Below, piece by piece: positions 20,976 to 33,888 of a stretch of DNA of 64,000 bases. The notes beneath the pieces are model-generated. The model was not told the origin of the DNA, ran no database searches, and saw nothing but the letters and a program-made list of their open reading frames with translations. Position 1 is the first letter of the stretch, and each line of letters starts with the position of its first letter. The position numbers and the translations under genes were made by a program. Origin of the DNA: Malus domestica (taxonomy: Eukaryota; Streptophyta; Magnoliopsida; Rosales; Rosaceae). The stretch lies in contig NC_091673.1 in the NCBI RefSeq assembly GCF_042453785.1, forward strand, positions 1,061,501 to 1,125,500, read 5' to 3'.

Positions 20976-23900
20976 TCATACATACTTTAACAACCACTCT
21001 AGGCTCTGTCAAATGTAGCACATTGTCAGCTACGTTAATATACAATGATTACATTAAATTGCAATCGAAACTCTTAGGAACTTAAAATGGAGAAATGAAA
21101 ATGCAATTGAAATTCATTATATCAGAATTCATCCATACCTCTATGCATTCATGTAGATCATCACCTTCTGTTCTCACATGAGTCTGCAAAACCATGAGAT
21201 CGCGTCAATAAGTAACTGAGAACTGGATGTGTTCTTCATGATAACAGAACCCCGTTGTGCTACATTATAGTCTAATGTAGTTTGAAAGAAAAATTCTGGC
21301 AATTACCTCTATTACTCGTTGGCGGGACACATCACGATTGCCTTCTAAAGAAGCCAGGATGACAAGAGCAGCTGCAACAGTTGAAGGCCAGTAACGAAGT
21401 TGGCCGTGGTCCTGCATCTGCAGCACTGCCAGGTACTTGGCCCTCTTCTCCACCTGTCCATCAGCTCTAGCAACTTTCAAGTAGAACCTGCGTTATCCGA
21501 ATTAAACTCTGGCAATTCAGTTCAAGGGATAAAGATAACAATATTGCAAGGGAAACTGTATATGCATCATGTCTAATATAGTAGCATTTGGGAGTAAAGG
21601 GGGAGGGTGGGAGTTACCATAAAAAGTTATAGATGGTGGGGAGAAAACACTGGAAGCTGAGGACCTCCTGAACTAGCCATTCCATTGCCACCACTTCACT
21701 TCTGCTGTACAAATTGCTTCCTACGTAGAACTTCTTCTTCCGCACGCTGAAAATGGCCATCAGAAAGGTATAAGAACAAAATCGTGACATATCTTGCTTT
21801 GTTATGTCTCAAATGTATTTGAAGTACCAAACAGAATAGACAGATATGAAAAGTATAAATCTGAACCAGTTGTAGGGCTGGTTTTCTTCAATTCTTGCAG
21901 CCAGCGTCAGGCAGGCTATTCCAGCAGTCTGAAGGGTCCTTTTGTTCTTGAAATATCCTTTGCTTAAGAATCTGTCAAGAAGGCTTGCTCCTAAAAACTT
22001 CGTCTCCGCCTGTAGCTCCGTTTCAGTAGACCGCTGCTTGTTGGAAAATCAATCAAAAGCACATTAACAACAAATAATGAAAGATTATAAGCAACACAAA
22101 TTGACAATTAACTACTAAATCACGATTTTTAATTCTTAAATAGCCACCCATTACTAATTAGAAATTAAATGCCAACTAATTAATCATGATTAAGCATTAA
22201 AATGTGTGAAATTCTCTTATACGCGGAAAATCGTGAGCATACATATAAAGTCTTGTCCAACAAGCAACAAACTCTAGGTGCCCCCAATAAATGTTACAAG
22301 TGCCCGTGCAACGACTGCGTAGTAAGTGCGTGCAACGTGAAAGTAATGTAATTAATATGTCCAAAATTCCGGTTGTAAATTAATTGTATGGAATTTACGT
22401 AAAAGCATATTTCACAAAGATGTATACTCTCATGCACCCTGAATATTGGCTAATATGTTGTATCCCATGCTTTGGCCAATAGGAGAACAGAAAAACCTGT
22501 GATAAAGTACATGTTTGATTTATCAATGACGTGGCATGAAATCATTGGATGTTAAATTAGTTGTTGGAATCGTGAATGTAGATGGTACATACTACACTAA
22601 CGGCATATTCTCTGGAAATAAACCAGAACTAATTACGGCTCTTAATTGAACTTCGTTCGGAAAAGGAAACAAAAACGGCGATTAATTTGTGAAACGAGGT
22701 TTTCGGTAAAGCGACTCACCTCGATGATCCAACGGACCATTTGCCACCGTTGCTGGAGGATAACATCGCCGCACTCCGTCGTGGAAGAGTAGTCCTCCGT
22801 GTAGTCTCGCAAATACACTTGCATCCTCTCTCTTTTCCTCAGCAGCTGATAGCTCTCTTCGTCCTCCTCGTCTTCGAACATAAGAAACTAAAATGATAAT
22901 TATTAATATAATAAAATATGAAATATATTAAAATCTTTGCAAAAAATAAATAGAAGGTGTAATTCTGTTTGGCTGGCGAGAAAGTGCAGGAAAGCAAGGG
23001 AAAATTGAACTAGTAAGCCTGGACTTGAGGAAACTTACTGTCGATTGATCTTTACACACTTCGTTAACGCGGGAAGCATCATCGAGACCTGAAGCAGTGC
23101 TCGATCTCGAAAATCCTTCTCTGTATTGGAGGAGCAAGGTGAAAGTAAGTGAAGGAGTTGAATCTTCATCCGAACGCTCTGAGAATTCGCTTCCAGAATC
23201 GAAGAAAATAGACGGCGTGTACTCTGAGATATCGAGATCGGAATTCACGTCGAAAATATCCGATTGGAGCTCCGAGAACGTCTGACTGGAAGAGTACCCT
23301 GAAACGTCGTCGTAAGAGAGTTGCTCCTTACAGGCGAGGTCAGAGTCGATTGGAAAGCTCTCCGGCCTCTGATCAATTGTCGATTCAGAGTTTGAAACGA
23401 TGAAATTCTCGGCGAAGTAGTTTCCCGAAATTGCAGGAAATTCAAATGCCGGTGCTCCACCATCATTGGCCGTTTTCTCTGCTAGTTTGACTTCAGAGCA
23501 CAATTCGACGCCAGAATTGGATGAAGTGACTTCGTTTTCCTTCAATCCAAGCGAAACATTATCGCATTCGGAAATCTCCGATCTAGTAACGGCTTCAGAG
23601 CCTTCATTTCCTCCAATTTCCTTTTTCAGCTTCAAATTTCTCTCAGCGAAGCCTCCAAAACCAGCTCCAGAATTAGACTCCACGCACGAGGATTCCGAAA
23701 CCTCAGGTTCGCCGTCTTTCTTTACCGCCTTTCCTCCACCATACGATCTCGTAGTTCTCCGATAAGGTGCGTCGCGGTACTTCTCAGCTCCGGAGCCTTC
23801 AGTTTCATCGAACTGCCTCTTCCTCAAAGTCGACTTCGCCTCGCTCTCAGATCCGACGGAAACTCTGCTCGACTCGCACGAAACTTCACCGCCGAAGTAG

Positions 23901-24097
23901 AAACACGAGCTCGAGTTCACGGAGAAACCAGAGAAACCGGAGGTCTCGTTGCCAGCATTGAACTTCAGAGACGAGTACAGAACGGGAGAGATCTGAGGTC
24001 GCCTCCGGCGAGGGAGCACTGACCGGAGCTTCTTCTTCGCCTCCAGGTACGGCGCCGTTTGGAGGTTCTGCATCGCTCGGATTGATTTGCACTTCAT
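20976..24097 (-). CDS. SDS: Cyclin-SDS (SOLO DANCERS), meiotic cyclin
   Basis: Seven exons in minus order join in frame to 592 residues, against 578 in Arabidopsis: 24097-23039, 22887-22720, 22033-21867, 21746-21618, 21487-21307, 21183-21139, 21005-20976. The long first exon (353 codons) is disordered but has SDS signatures: [18 protein letters not shown] near the N-terminus, [14 protein letters not shown], and [17 protein letters not shown]. The cyclin box follows with [60 protein letters not shown] and [13 protein letters not shown], ending in SLEWLLKYV. In Arabidopsis, SDS is meiosis-specific and partners CDKs to allow homologue pairing and DMC1-dependent recombination. The donor after exon 3 (GTTCAG) is weak but is the only one that keeps frame. 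The 30-bp last exon was placed by similarity to the family's C-terminus. Confidence 0.93.
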
Positions 24098-24545
24098 TTT
24101 TTCGAATTAGTTTTGAAATTAGAGTTTGTGAATTTGCAGAGATTGTGTGTGTGAGGGCTGTTTGGTTGGTTTCAGTGTGAAAGTGAGAAATGGAGATGGA
24201 AGAGAGAAAAGGAAGGGAGTCAGTTTTGAGTAGGCGGTTATGGAAGTTGGAGGCGATAGGGCCTTTTTGGTCTTTTTCGTGGTCCCACGACTCATGTCAA
24301 TACTCCGTGAATCCGTACATTGAGTGATGAGAGGAGGTCCTATTTGGTCTTTTTGTATTTGCATTGCGCGCTCCATTTACGTCAATGTTGGGCTTAATGT
24401 GGTATATGGGCCGTCCACTTCAGAGTTAATTAAACCAAAGGCCCAATATTAACTTTAACATCTCTTCCGTGGAAGGCCCAGTAGAGTTTGATTTCTGTTC
24501 ATTACTTTTGGTTTAAAGGCCGAATAATAAAAATCAATAACAAAT
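24098..24545. other. SDS promoter and 5' leader
   Basis: Sequence above the SDS start on the minus strand, with no coding evidence. It runs into the tandem array at about 24546. Confidence 0.5.
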
Positions 24546-26265
24546 ACTTTCGGGACCCAATAAATGGTAGAATCATATTCAAATGTCTTGCAAAATTTTT
24601 CTTAACTTCCACTCAAAATATTTCCTAAAACTTAATTTCAATTTTTTTTTCACAAAATCTGTGAGTATAACCCATGTTTTCAACTCGATTTTAGGAATTT
24701 TTGTAGAAATTAATTATAAGCCAAAGTTTGAGTCATTATCGTCACGTCACATGTTTCCTAAATTTAATTTAGGACGCTTTGAAGATTTTCGGCATATAAA
24801 AAAAAATTTAGGCGAACACTATTAGTTCATATTATTATTTCTACTTTTCTACTTTAAAAATCAATAAAAAATACTTTCGAGATTCGATAAATGGTAGAAT
24901 CACGTCCAAAGGTCTTGCAAAATTTTCCTTAGCTCCCACACAAAATATTTTGTAAAACTGAAATTTCAATTGTTTTCACAAAATCTGTGGGTTACCACGT
25001 TTTGAACTCGATTTTGGGAATTTTTACAATATTAATTAAGCCAGAATTAAAGTCATACTCGTCGCGTCACATATTTCTTAAAATTAAAATTGGACATTTT
25101 GAAGATATTCGGCATATTAAAAATTATTTAGGGGCACACTATTAGTCCATATTATTATTGCTACTTTTCACCTTTAAAAATCAAGAAAAGTACTTCTGGG
25201 ATCTAATAAATGGTAAGATCACATTTAAAGGTCTTGCAAAAAATTTCCTAAGCTCCCATACAAAATATTTTTTAAAACTAAAATTTCAATTTTTCACAAA
25301 ATTTGTGAGTTATAACCCACGTTTTCAACTCTATTTTGAAATTTTTTACAGGATTAATTATAAGCTAAAATTTGAGTCATTCTCATCGCGCCACTTGTTT
25401 CCTAAAAATAGTTTCCGGACCTAATAAATGGTAGGATCACATCCAAAGATCTTGCAAAATTTTCCTTAGCTCCCACGCAAAATATATCTTACAGCTTGAA
25501 ATTTTTTCATTTAAAATTGTGAGTTATAACCCACCTTTTCAAATCAATTTTAGAAATTTAATGAGATTAATCATAAACCAAAATTCAAGTCATTCTCCCA
25601 CACCACATGTTTCCTAAAATTAATTTAGCACATTCTGACGAATTTCGGCATATGAAAAAAATGTTTAGGGGCCAATTATTAGTTTATATTACTTTTTCTA
25701 TCTTTTTTTCAAATTTCAAAATTCATAAAAAAAAATAGTTTCGGGTTTTATTAGATGGTAGGATCTCGTTCAAAGGTCTTACAAAAATTTCCTTAGCTCT
25801 CACATAAAATATTTCCTAAAACTAAAAATTTATGATTTTCATAAAAATTGTGAGTTATAATAACCCACGTTTTCAAATCAAATTTGGAAATTTTTACAAG
25901 ATTAATTATAAGCTAAAATTCAAGTCATTCTCGTCCCACTACATGTTTCCTAAAATTAATTTAGGACCATCCGAAGATTGTCAGCACATAAAAAAGTATT
26001 TGGGGGCGACTATTAGTTTATATTATTATTTTTTATTTTTTAACTTTAAAAAGCAATAAAAAATAATTTTGGAACCTAACAAATGGTTTGATCACGTTCC
26101 AAGGTCTAGCAACATTTTTCTTAGCTCCCACGCACAATAATTTCTAAAACTACAAATTTCAGTTTTGTGACAAAACTGTGAGTTATAACTCATGTTTTCA
26201 AATCAACTTTAAATCTTTTTATAAAATTAATTATAAACCAAATTTCGAGTCATTTTCGTCGCAAG
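24546..26265. repeat. Tandem array, about six units of roughly 325 bp
   Basis: Successive units open with a variant of gggacccaataaatggtagaa at about 24552, 24878, 25198, 25415, 25740 and 26070. Each continues through a caaaggtcttgcaaaattt-like word, a ttagctcccacacaaaatat-like word, a gagttataacccacgttttc-like word, a gagtcattctcgtc-like word and a cggcatataaaaa end. The third unit is shortened to about 215 bp and the last is partial. Units differ from each other at many positions, so the array is old. It fills the head-to-head space between SDS and CCZ1. Confidence 0.88.
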
Positions 26266-26593
26266 GCGGTTTTGCTACTCCCGGGGCCATGGTAAATTCT
26301 GTTGTGTGCACAGTAATTAGTGAAAATTCTCCCACCCAGTTACCTACCATTCAAACTTAGGACAAACCAATAAAACGATCTCTGTCTAATAAAATTATAA
26401 TTTGGTACCAAAATCCCTAACACCTAGAGGAAGCTTCGCTGTGACATGTAGATATCGTCGTCAACCTTTGGCAAAGTAAGCCCCTTCCAATCTCGTATTT
26501 ACCTGTCGTTTCAATTCAGCTGCTCACGAAATTAGGGTTTCAATTCGTTATGCAGATTGTTTGATTGCGCCATTAAATTAGGAAGAACAAATC
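26266..26593. other. CCZ1 promoter and 5' leader
   Basis: Short unique sequence between the tandem array and the CCZ1 start. No TATA box is obvious. An aattagggtttcaatt word at about 26531, common in plant leaders, lies shortly before the start. Confidence 0.5.
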
Positions 26594-29500
26594 ATGGGCT
26601 TGTCGTCTGCTACTACTACGGCTACCAATCCAGAGGGAGTGAAATTGTGCGTATTCGATTTGAGGAGGGGTCAGAACGAAGGGCAGGAGTTGGACAAGAT
26701 ACTCTTCTTCTTTCCAGCCGATTTGCCCTTCTCCGCCCAATTCTCTGTGATCGGGCTCAGTGAAGGACTCATCACATTTACAAGGTTTCTACTTTTTTTT
26801 GCAATTGCATTTTTTGGGTGGTTTTGGTTTTTAATTAGAAGAATTGGGTTGTGTTTTGTGCAGAATCTTCTCTCCGGAGGCTGCTTGTGAGGCCATTGAA
26901 GCAGAGAGGCATTCCCATGTCTTTTACGAGGCGGAACCTGATATCTGGATGGTCATGGTGAGCTCTTGTTTCTTCATTTTCAATTATAATTAAAGTTATG
27001 TTTCAGTTAAGTTCGAATCCCCCTGCCCGCAGTTTCGATTAGATTAGAATCATTGCTCTACATTGTGGTAGGTAGTGGAGAAAAACAAGGAGTTTGAACC
27101 GATTTGGAGAAGTGATGCATTGAGAAAGGTTCTCAAGGAAGTACATTCTCTTTTCGTGATGTTTCATGGATCGATAAGAGCGTTGCTTGATAAAGACCCC
27201 GGTGGAGGACTAACTCGACCTCATTTGTACCATTTCATCATGGACTATCTCAGTGGTAAGTCATCGTACAGTTGTGTTCCTACTAGTTGCATTGAAGTCT
27301 AGTTTTATATCGTCTTTGGGGTTAAAATTTCATTGTATAGTCACTAATTGCCAGCATTTCAAAAGCGGTCTCCATTCGATGAGTGTTGCTGGGGTAATAC
27401 TGAAGTTGCTGTATCATGCTCTCTCGATTGGATTTTTCTTCCTGAGTAATGCTGAAGTTGCTGTGTCTCATGTGTGGTTTTACTCTCTGCGGCAGATTTT
27501 CTGGTTGGGAAGAAACTACTGCTACCCTCATTCCGTGACTCTTTGAAGGAGCGTGGAACTGTACAGATGCTTACTGTAGGGAGGGAAGCAGCGATCGAAG
27601 TTCAGGTATTTTATCAGAATATATTTTAATCATATGTTTGTGGAATATTTAAGCCTTGTTTCACATTCTGGCCAGTAATTTTCATCTCAGTTGCACAGTT
27701 ATACTATAGATTCTTCGACCTTAACTTTTAATCCAGTGCTTCATTACCATTAGGTCTATCTATCATCACTAACAGTCCTATTAGCTACATTTTAGCCTAC
27801 TTGTATTGTTCAAAACTCTACATCTTTGTACGTATGAGGACTTCTAAGTTCTACCTGAATCTCCTAATTCTAGTTTTTCGTTGTTAATGCAATATCGTAT
27901 AGTTTTATTTTGTATATTTTTTAAATGATTTCACTTGTCTTTGCAGTCACTTGTTAGGGTACTTGAATCTTGTGCTGGGAACATGCCATGTCACTCATTA
28001 ATCTTGTTCCAGGACCTGTTGGTGTCCACGACACTTTCTCCTGTATGGTTTGATCCTAACATTGATGTTTGTAATTCATTTCATATGCCATCTAGTGTTC
28101 AAGTTCAAGGAAACCTTAAGAACTGAGATAAATTTTTTTTCGAATTTTCATAGCAGGAGTGCTAGGAGTGGTGAGTACATTTGTTTTGGAAATGCTAACT
28201 TCTGTGAATTTTGTTTTCCTATTTTTGTTAGGATGATACGGTAAACCTCTTTGCATATGCTGTTTTAAGGTTGACTCCCCGTGCTTTATCCTCTGGAGGA
28301 AGTTCCTGGTCCTATTTACGGAAGGGAACTACATCCTCAAGCTCTAGTTTGGTCAATCCTGGTGCTGTTCCAGAACAATTGCATGGCTCACTTGACAACT
28401 CTCCTGCTGGAGATAACAGTTCTCGTGTTGTACGGCCCTTGCAGCCTGATAAGTGGTCCAAAGGAAAGGACGGTTTTCTTGTCAGTGATATTTGGGGTGC
28501 AGAGGCTAGTACCGGAGCTTCTGCCACTCCAACAGTTTTGCTCCACCAGACAGAGGAGAGAATGTATCTGTGTACCCATCAGCATAAGAGCCTTACCTTA
28601 ATTTTTCTCCTTCCTGTTTCTTCGGTACTAAACGGTGATCAAGGTGTTTCTGCAGTGAAGCAGCAAGTTCTTGAAAACGTGAGCTGTCTAGCTCTGCTAT
28701 TAACTGTAATGCTTATGTTATCAAACAGCTTCTCTAAATTTTGAACTTGTCATTTGGCATTGTCATTACCATTTACCAGGTATCCCTTAAGCTGTTGAAA
28801 GTTGAAGAGAAATTATCCAAAGGATGGGCTGGTGAGAATGCGTATCATGTTAGTGGATATCGGTATTTACTTGTGGATGGAGACAGAAATGTATCCAGGG
28901 CTTCTCCACCGGGAAAAGTCACAACCCTTACCAAGGTAAAGCATTCTGCCAGTGTTTGTCTTGCTGTGTTGTTCCGCACAGTCCCTGTTAAAAAGAGCCA
29001 TTTGGTTGAGGATCTTCACCTTGTTTACTACATCAAAATTGTATAAATCCCTAGCTGCAGCCTGCAACTAAGAAATTATGGGAGAGAACTTAGGTGGCTA
29101 TTATTCTATTCTTTTTCAGTGTTCTGCTTTTGTTACTGGTACCACGCTCATGATATTCATCGGCTAGACTTAGGTTGCATCTCCAGCGCATTCTTCTACT
29201 GGCCCTAACGCAGTTGGTTTTTGCAAGATGGTCTTAGTGATCACTGACCAGACTAGATCTCATGAAATTAATGCTGATTTATGACTTTTATCTATTGGTT
29301 CCAATTTGTCCATTTTTCTCGTCTGTGGCAGGACTCGTTACTTGCCTTAAGTAAGGTCAGAGAAGAAGTTGATTTGGAAAAAAGTAGAGCGAAATCGGAT
29401 AATGCTGGTCATGAGACAGAATTGGAAGTTAGCATCAGAGCGAAAAACAATGCTTGGGTTATTGCTCGGGTTACAAGAGGGAAGGAGCTTTATATGGTTC

Positions 29501-29693
29501 TAGAGAAAGCCAATGAAACACTTCTCTATGCCTCTGATGCTGTTGAGAAGTTCAGCAACAGGTACCCCATATTTCCTTCAATGCTGCACTTTTTCACGGA
29601 TCACTCGTGATGACAATGCGCTAGCATATTTACGGATTAGTTATTTTCTTTGAGTTTTGCAGGTACTGCAATGGAGCTTTCTCGTTGAATTAG
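26594..29693 (+). CDS. CCZ1: Vacuolar fusion protein CCZ1 homologue
   Basis: Nine exons (26594-26784, 26864-26957, 27072-27255, 27496-27605, 27947-28042, 28232-28678, 28780-28935, 29332-29561, 29663-29693) join in frame to 512 residues. The first two thirds matches the longin-type domains of CCZ1: LCVFDLRRGQNEGQELDKIL near residue 20, LSEGLITFTRIFSPE near 60, FYEAEPDIWMVMVVEKNKE near 90, and ends VEKFSNRYCNGAFSLN. CCZ1 and MON1 form the exchange factor that activates Rab7 on late endosomes, driving Rab5-to-Rab7 conversion and delivery to the vacuole. The mid region (about 205-310) is Ser-rich and less conserved. The start is the first Met; a cytosine-free AT-rich leader precedes it. No damage is visible. 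Confidence 0.94.
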
Positions 29694-30569
29694 GGGAAAT
29701 TTCTTGTTTTTTGAGATGTATACCAAGTCAGTGCGACGAAATGAGAGGTGCGCCCTACCTGATTGTTGCTCAGAATTGTGCTATTTCCTCCTGGCTCTGT
29801 GCACCTCACGACGAACCGTTGGCCCTCAGCACTGTAGATTTCTGTGACAACACACTTGCAAGTAGAAAATAGATATCATTTATCATTACGTTGTCATGTA
29901 CTTTCTGATTTGTATTTGCAAGTGTTTGTTGGTTTACTATTAGTCCACAGTCTCTATGATCGTGCCCTTTGACGCTGGGGAAGAGTTGTGCCTGTGTTGG
30001 GGCTGCTTCTTAAGGGCCTATACTGCTTTTTGGAAAGAAAAAAATGTTTATGACTACGTTTGACAGGAAAATTTAAAAGTGATTTAAGAGTAATGCAAGT
30101 GCTTCCGAGAGAAGCACTTTCAAGTGTTTTATAAGGAAACACAATGCTTGTATTTTCAATTGAAATTTCAACATGTTTGTAGCAAAAGCGTTTATGAGCA
30201 AAAGTGCTTTGTACATACATAGTAACAAGTGGACCCTTATGATCAAGAATTGATTGTAGGGATGAAAACAAAACAAAACCCAGCATTTGCATTTTCAGTG
30301 CTTTTTTCTTGTTTTTCCTTAAACTTTTTACCCAAGGCACTGCACTGAAGCAGCTCCTGCCATTTTTGAGAATCCTGGTTAAAAAAAAAAGTGTGGGAAC
30401 AAAAGAGTCCTTAGTCAACAAGGCGACGCGTTGATTTGAAACTTGAAAGTAATAGCACTCTAATTTGTGGACAAGTAATTAGCTACGCGTCAACGCAAAC
30501 CAGTCAACTGAATGATAAACTAACCTGTTTTGTGTTTCAACCTTCCATACAATTGCAGGCTGGAAGAAG
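29694..30569. other. CCZ1 3' region and spacer
   Basis: CCZ1 3' untranslated sequence to about 29.95 kb. A dispersed AT-rich repeat follows at about 30060-30300, with aagtgcttcc, aagcactttc and aaagtgcttt words that resemble those at 18.65-18.79 kb. The upstream flank of the receptor kinase gene completes the interval. No other gene is seen. Confidence 0.5.
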
Positions 30570-32692
30570 ATGCATCTCTCTCTTCCTTTTCGTTTCATCC
30601 CCACCTTGGTGGTTGCAACGGCAGTTGCATTAGCAGCGGTGACGGTATCATCCCAGTCGCAGCAGCCGTGGTCACTAGAACAGGAAGCCCGGGCTCTGCT
30701 TGCCAGCGGGTGGTGGAGTGGCTACATCAACCATCTCTGCGAGTGGCCCGGCATTACTTGCAACACTGCCGGAAGCATCACGGAGATTTCGCTGCCACCT
30801 GATTTCCAGTTGGGGGACGATGGCAATTTTGGAAAATTCAACTTCTCTTGCTTTCCAAACATTGTTCGTCTTCGGCTTCGTGCAAGCGGACTCAAGGGCA
30901 GCATTCCATCTGAAATAGGTACTCTTTCCAAGCTCAAGCACCTTGACCTTTCTTACAATCAAATTACTGGTTATATCCCTTCAAGTCTTTGGAACTTGAA
31001 AAACTTGGTCACCCTTCAACTATCAGCAAACAGGCTCACTGGTCCAATTCCCGCCACCATTGGCCGTTTAACTAGTTTGAAATCTTTGTCCCTCGAATGG
31101 AACCAGATCAACGGTTCCATCCCTTTTGAACTTGGGGATTTGAACAACTTGGAACATTTGGATTTTAGTGCTAACAGTCTCACCGGTTCAATTCCTCCGT
31201 CTCTTAGTCATCTACTCAAGCTCAAGGCACTAAACCTGTCCATGAACAAGATATCCGGAGTCATACCTCATGAGCTTTCTCAGTTAACACAATTACAGTA
31301 TCTTGTTCTTTCGTCAAACCAAATTTCGGGTAACATAATACCTGAAATCGGATCACTTTTCAATCTTTTTGTTCTAGACCTTTCCAGTAACAGTCTAATA
31401 GGATCGATCCCAACTGATCTTGGGAATTGCTCGAACTTACAACTCTTGTTCTTGAGCCGCAACTTTTTAACTGGGAGTATTCCCGCTCGGATTGGTTACC
31501 TCTCTGCACTGACTAGTATCGACCTCAGCCATAACTCACTACGAGGAAAAGTACCTTCTGAGCTTGGGAGCCTGAGGAATTCGTTGGAATATTTGGACCT
31601 CAGCCACAATAAACTCACTGGTACCATTCCCCCTTCTTTCAATTTGTTGCACAGAGTTCGTCAACTCAATTTGTCATACAATTCCTTGAAGGGTCATATC
31701 CCAACTGATCTCCAGCTTCTGTTTCCACCTGATGCATTTGTCGGTGGCAACAATGATTTATGTGGTGATCCGATAGGCCTCCCCTCTTGTTCTCTAACCA
31801 GGTCCAGCAGCAAGAACTTGGAACTTGTAAAAATCTTGGTTCCCGGAATTCTTTTAGCTTTCCTCATTCTTGGTTATTTTGTTTTTCCTCGATGTTTATT
31901 ACTTTGGAAAAACAAGTCCAGTGGAGTAACAAAGAACGGAGATTTATTCTCGATATGGAACTTTGATGGAAAAATCGCATACAAGGATATCACGAAAGCA
32001 ACAGAGGACTTTGACATGAAATACTGTATTGGGAGCGGAGCTTATGGCAGAGTTTACAGAGCACAGCTACCAAGTGGAAAAGTAGTAGCCTTGAAGAAGC
32101 TCCACCATTGGGAAGCTGAGGAACCAGTTCTCTTCAAGAGTTTCAAGAATGAAGCAAGAATGCTGTCAAAAATTCGACATCGAAACATTGTGAAGCTTCA
32201 TGGGTTTTGTTTGCACAGGCGTTGTATGTTCTTGGTCTATGAATACAAGGAAAGGGGAAGCTTGTTTAGTGTTCTGGGCAATGATGTTGAAGCTGCAGAT
32301 TTGGATTGGACCAAGAGGTTACATATCATCGAAGGCGTAGCGCATGCGTTGTCATACATGCATCACAACTGCACCCTACCAATCATTCACCGAAGCGTGA
32401 GTAGCAGCAATATTCTTCTCAACTCGGACTTGGTGGCTTCTTTATCCGACTTTGGCACAGCACGGCTCTTATATCCTCATCCGCGTAATCGAACAGTGCT
32501 TGCCGGCACTCCGGGATACATCACTTATTCTTTGATTCGGCTCTTATATCCTAATACACTTGCTTGTTTTCCGTAAACCAGAACTTGCACACACATTTGC
32601 CGTGACTGAAAAATGCGATGTTTATGGTTTTGCACTTCGCCATGGTGAGCAATCCGTAGAAAAACAACAGCCTTCATTCATTCGCAGATAGA
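30570..32692 (+). pseudogene. LRR receptor-like kinase (MIK2-like), truncated pseudokinase
   Basis: An open frame of 668 codons (30570-32576) starts with a signal peptide, then an LRR cap and about a dozen plant-type LRRs of the LxGxIPxxxGxLxxLxxLxLSxN form (residues 95-395). A transmembrane segment lies near 425-445, followed by a kinase N-lobe and part of the C-lobe. The glycine loop IGSGAYGRVY, the Lys of VVALK (residue 509) and DFG (627-629) are kept, but the catalytic HRD is HRS (607-609). After GTPGYI, a foreign stretch of about 52 bp brings a stop at 32574-32576. Beyond it the expected PELAHTFAVTEKCDVYGF reappears (about 32578-32632), then homology ends. The rest of the C-lobe is missing. 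The closest family is MDIS1-interacting receptor-like kinase 2. Confidence 0.85.
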
Positions 32693-32905
32693 ACCCGAAA
32701 ACTTTATTTATTTGCACTTGCAGTTTAGTAAACAAAGTAATGCCGTCGTTTTTACATCATCTCAGATCATATGTTCCAGATTTTTTTACTTCAGAAAAGC
32801 GAAAACAAAAACAGAAGAAGAATGAAACAAAAAAAAAAACAGAAAAAATAGGGAAAGCCGAGAATAAAAAGTGCTTTTCGTAGAAGCAGTTGCCTCCACA
32901 AGAAT

Positions 32906-33888
32906 CTACATGAGCTTGTAGTAGCAGTTGTCTCCGGCAAGGAGGAAGTCATAAGGAACGCCGCAGCCGCACCTGAAGCGAATGACTTGGCACTCTTCCA
33001 ACCTCTCCATCCTCACTGATTCTTCAAATTTTCTCTCGCAATCATCCTGCAACAGCCCACAGCTTAATTAACACCAGAATTAATCCGATTTACGAACGAA
33101 AGAGATTAAGAACACCAGTAGGTACCTCAGCAGCGCTAACAGAGTTAGTGTTCTGATTAGCATCCTGATCAGCTGGTGACGTGCCTCCATTTTCATCTTG
33201 TTCTTGATGGTGTTGTTCTTCGTCGCCGTCATCATGATCTTCGACTTCCATGACTTGTTGGAACCACAGGCTCATCTCTCTTACCCGGTTCTTTATCCTC
33301 GCAAGCCTCTGGAACCACACACAATAATCAATTTCCAAGAACCACCATGAAATTATTAATTAGCAAATTTAATTAATTCAAGAAAACCTTAGAATTGGGA
33401 GTTCCGTCATCCTCGTCACTGCCAGAGACGGTTTTCGGTGAGCGAGGAGTGGGATCGGAGACGGAGGGGCGGAGTTTGGGCTTCGAATTAATGGCCGAGT
33501 CAGAGGCAGAAGCGGAGACTTTATTGGTTGTTGGGGCAGGTGGTGGTGGTGGTGGTGGTGACGGCGGTGTAACCGTGACGGTAGGCTCCGGAGGAGACTG
33601 GGGAGCCGGAGGAGTTGGGTTGAAAAAGAAAGTGTCGGAAATGCAGCGGCGGAGAAGAGGAGGAGTAGGAGGGAGAGAAAGCTTCTCTTTCTTGGCGTTG
33701 GGTTCGGATACCGGCGGCGATTGGGTGGGGGATCGCCTCTTCAATGTTTTCGTGGGATTCTTGGGATCAACGACGGAGGAAGACTTGAAGGTGCATTCAA
33801 GGCGGAGCCCGGACAACCGATTCCTCACCGCCGCCGTCTCCTCCACTGAGTAGCCTTCGTTTTCTCTTCCTCCGGTGAAGTCAGCCAT
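32906..33888 (-). CDS. Proline-rich plant protein of unknown function
   Basis: Three exons in minus order (33888-33388, 33308-33126, 33046-32906) join in frame to 274 residues. The N-terminal 165 residues are disordered, Ser/Pro-rich, with an eight-proline run and basic KTLKRRSP and NAKKEKLSLPPTPPLLRR motifs. Exon 2 begins with a helical RLARIKNRVREMSLWFQQVM segment and then an acidic Gln/Glu/Asp-rich stretch. Exon 3 has a compact conserved-looking end with four cysteines (CERKFEESVRMERLEECQV, RFRCGCGVPYDFLL). I recognise it only as a plant-specific protein of unknown role; nuclear localisation is a guess from the basic motifs. It lies tail-to-tail with the decayed receptor kinase. Confidence 0.75.

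Noticed and set aside
24546-26265. CRISPR-like array
   Set aside because: Units are about 325 bp, diverged and AT-rich without spacers; it is an ordinary tandem repeat in plant DNA.
33395-33853. 152-codon Gly/Val-rich plus-strand frame
   Set aside because: Antisense shadow of the proline-rich exon at 33388-33888.
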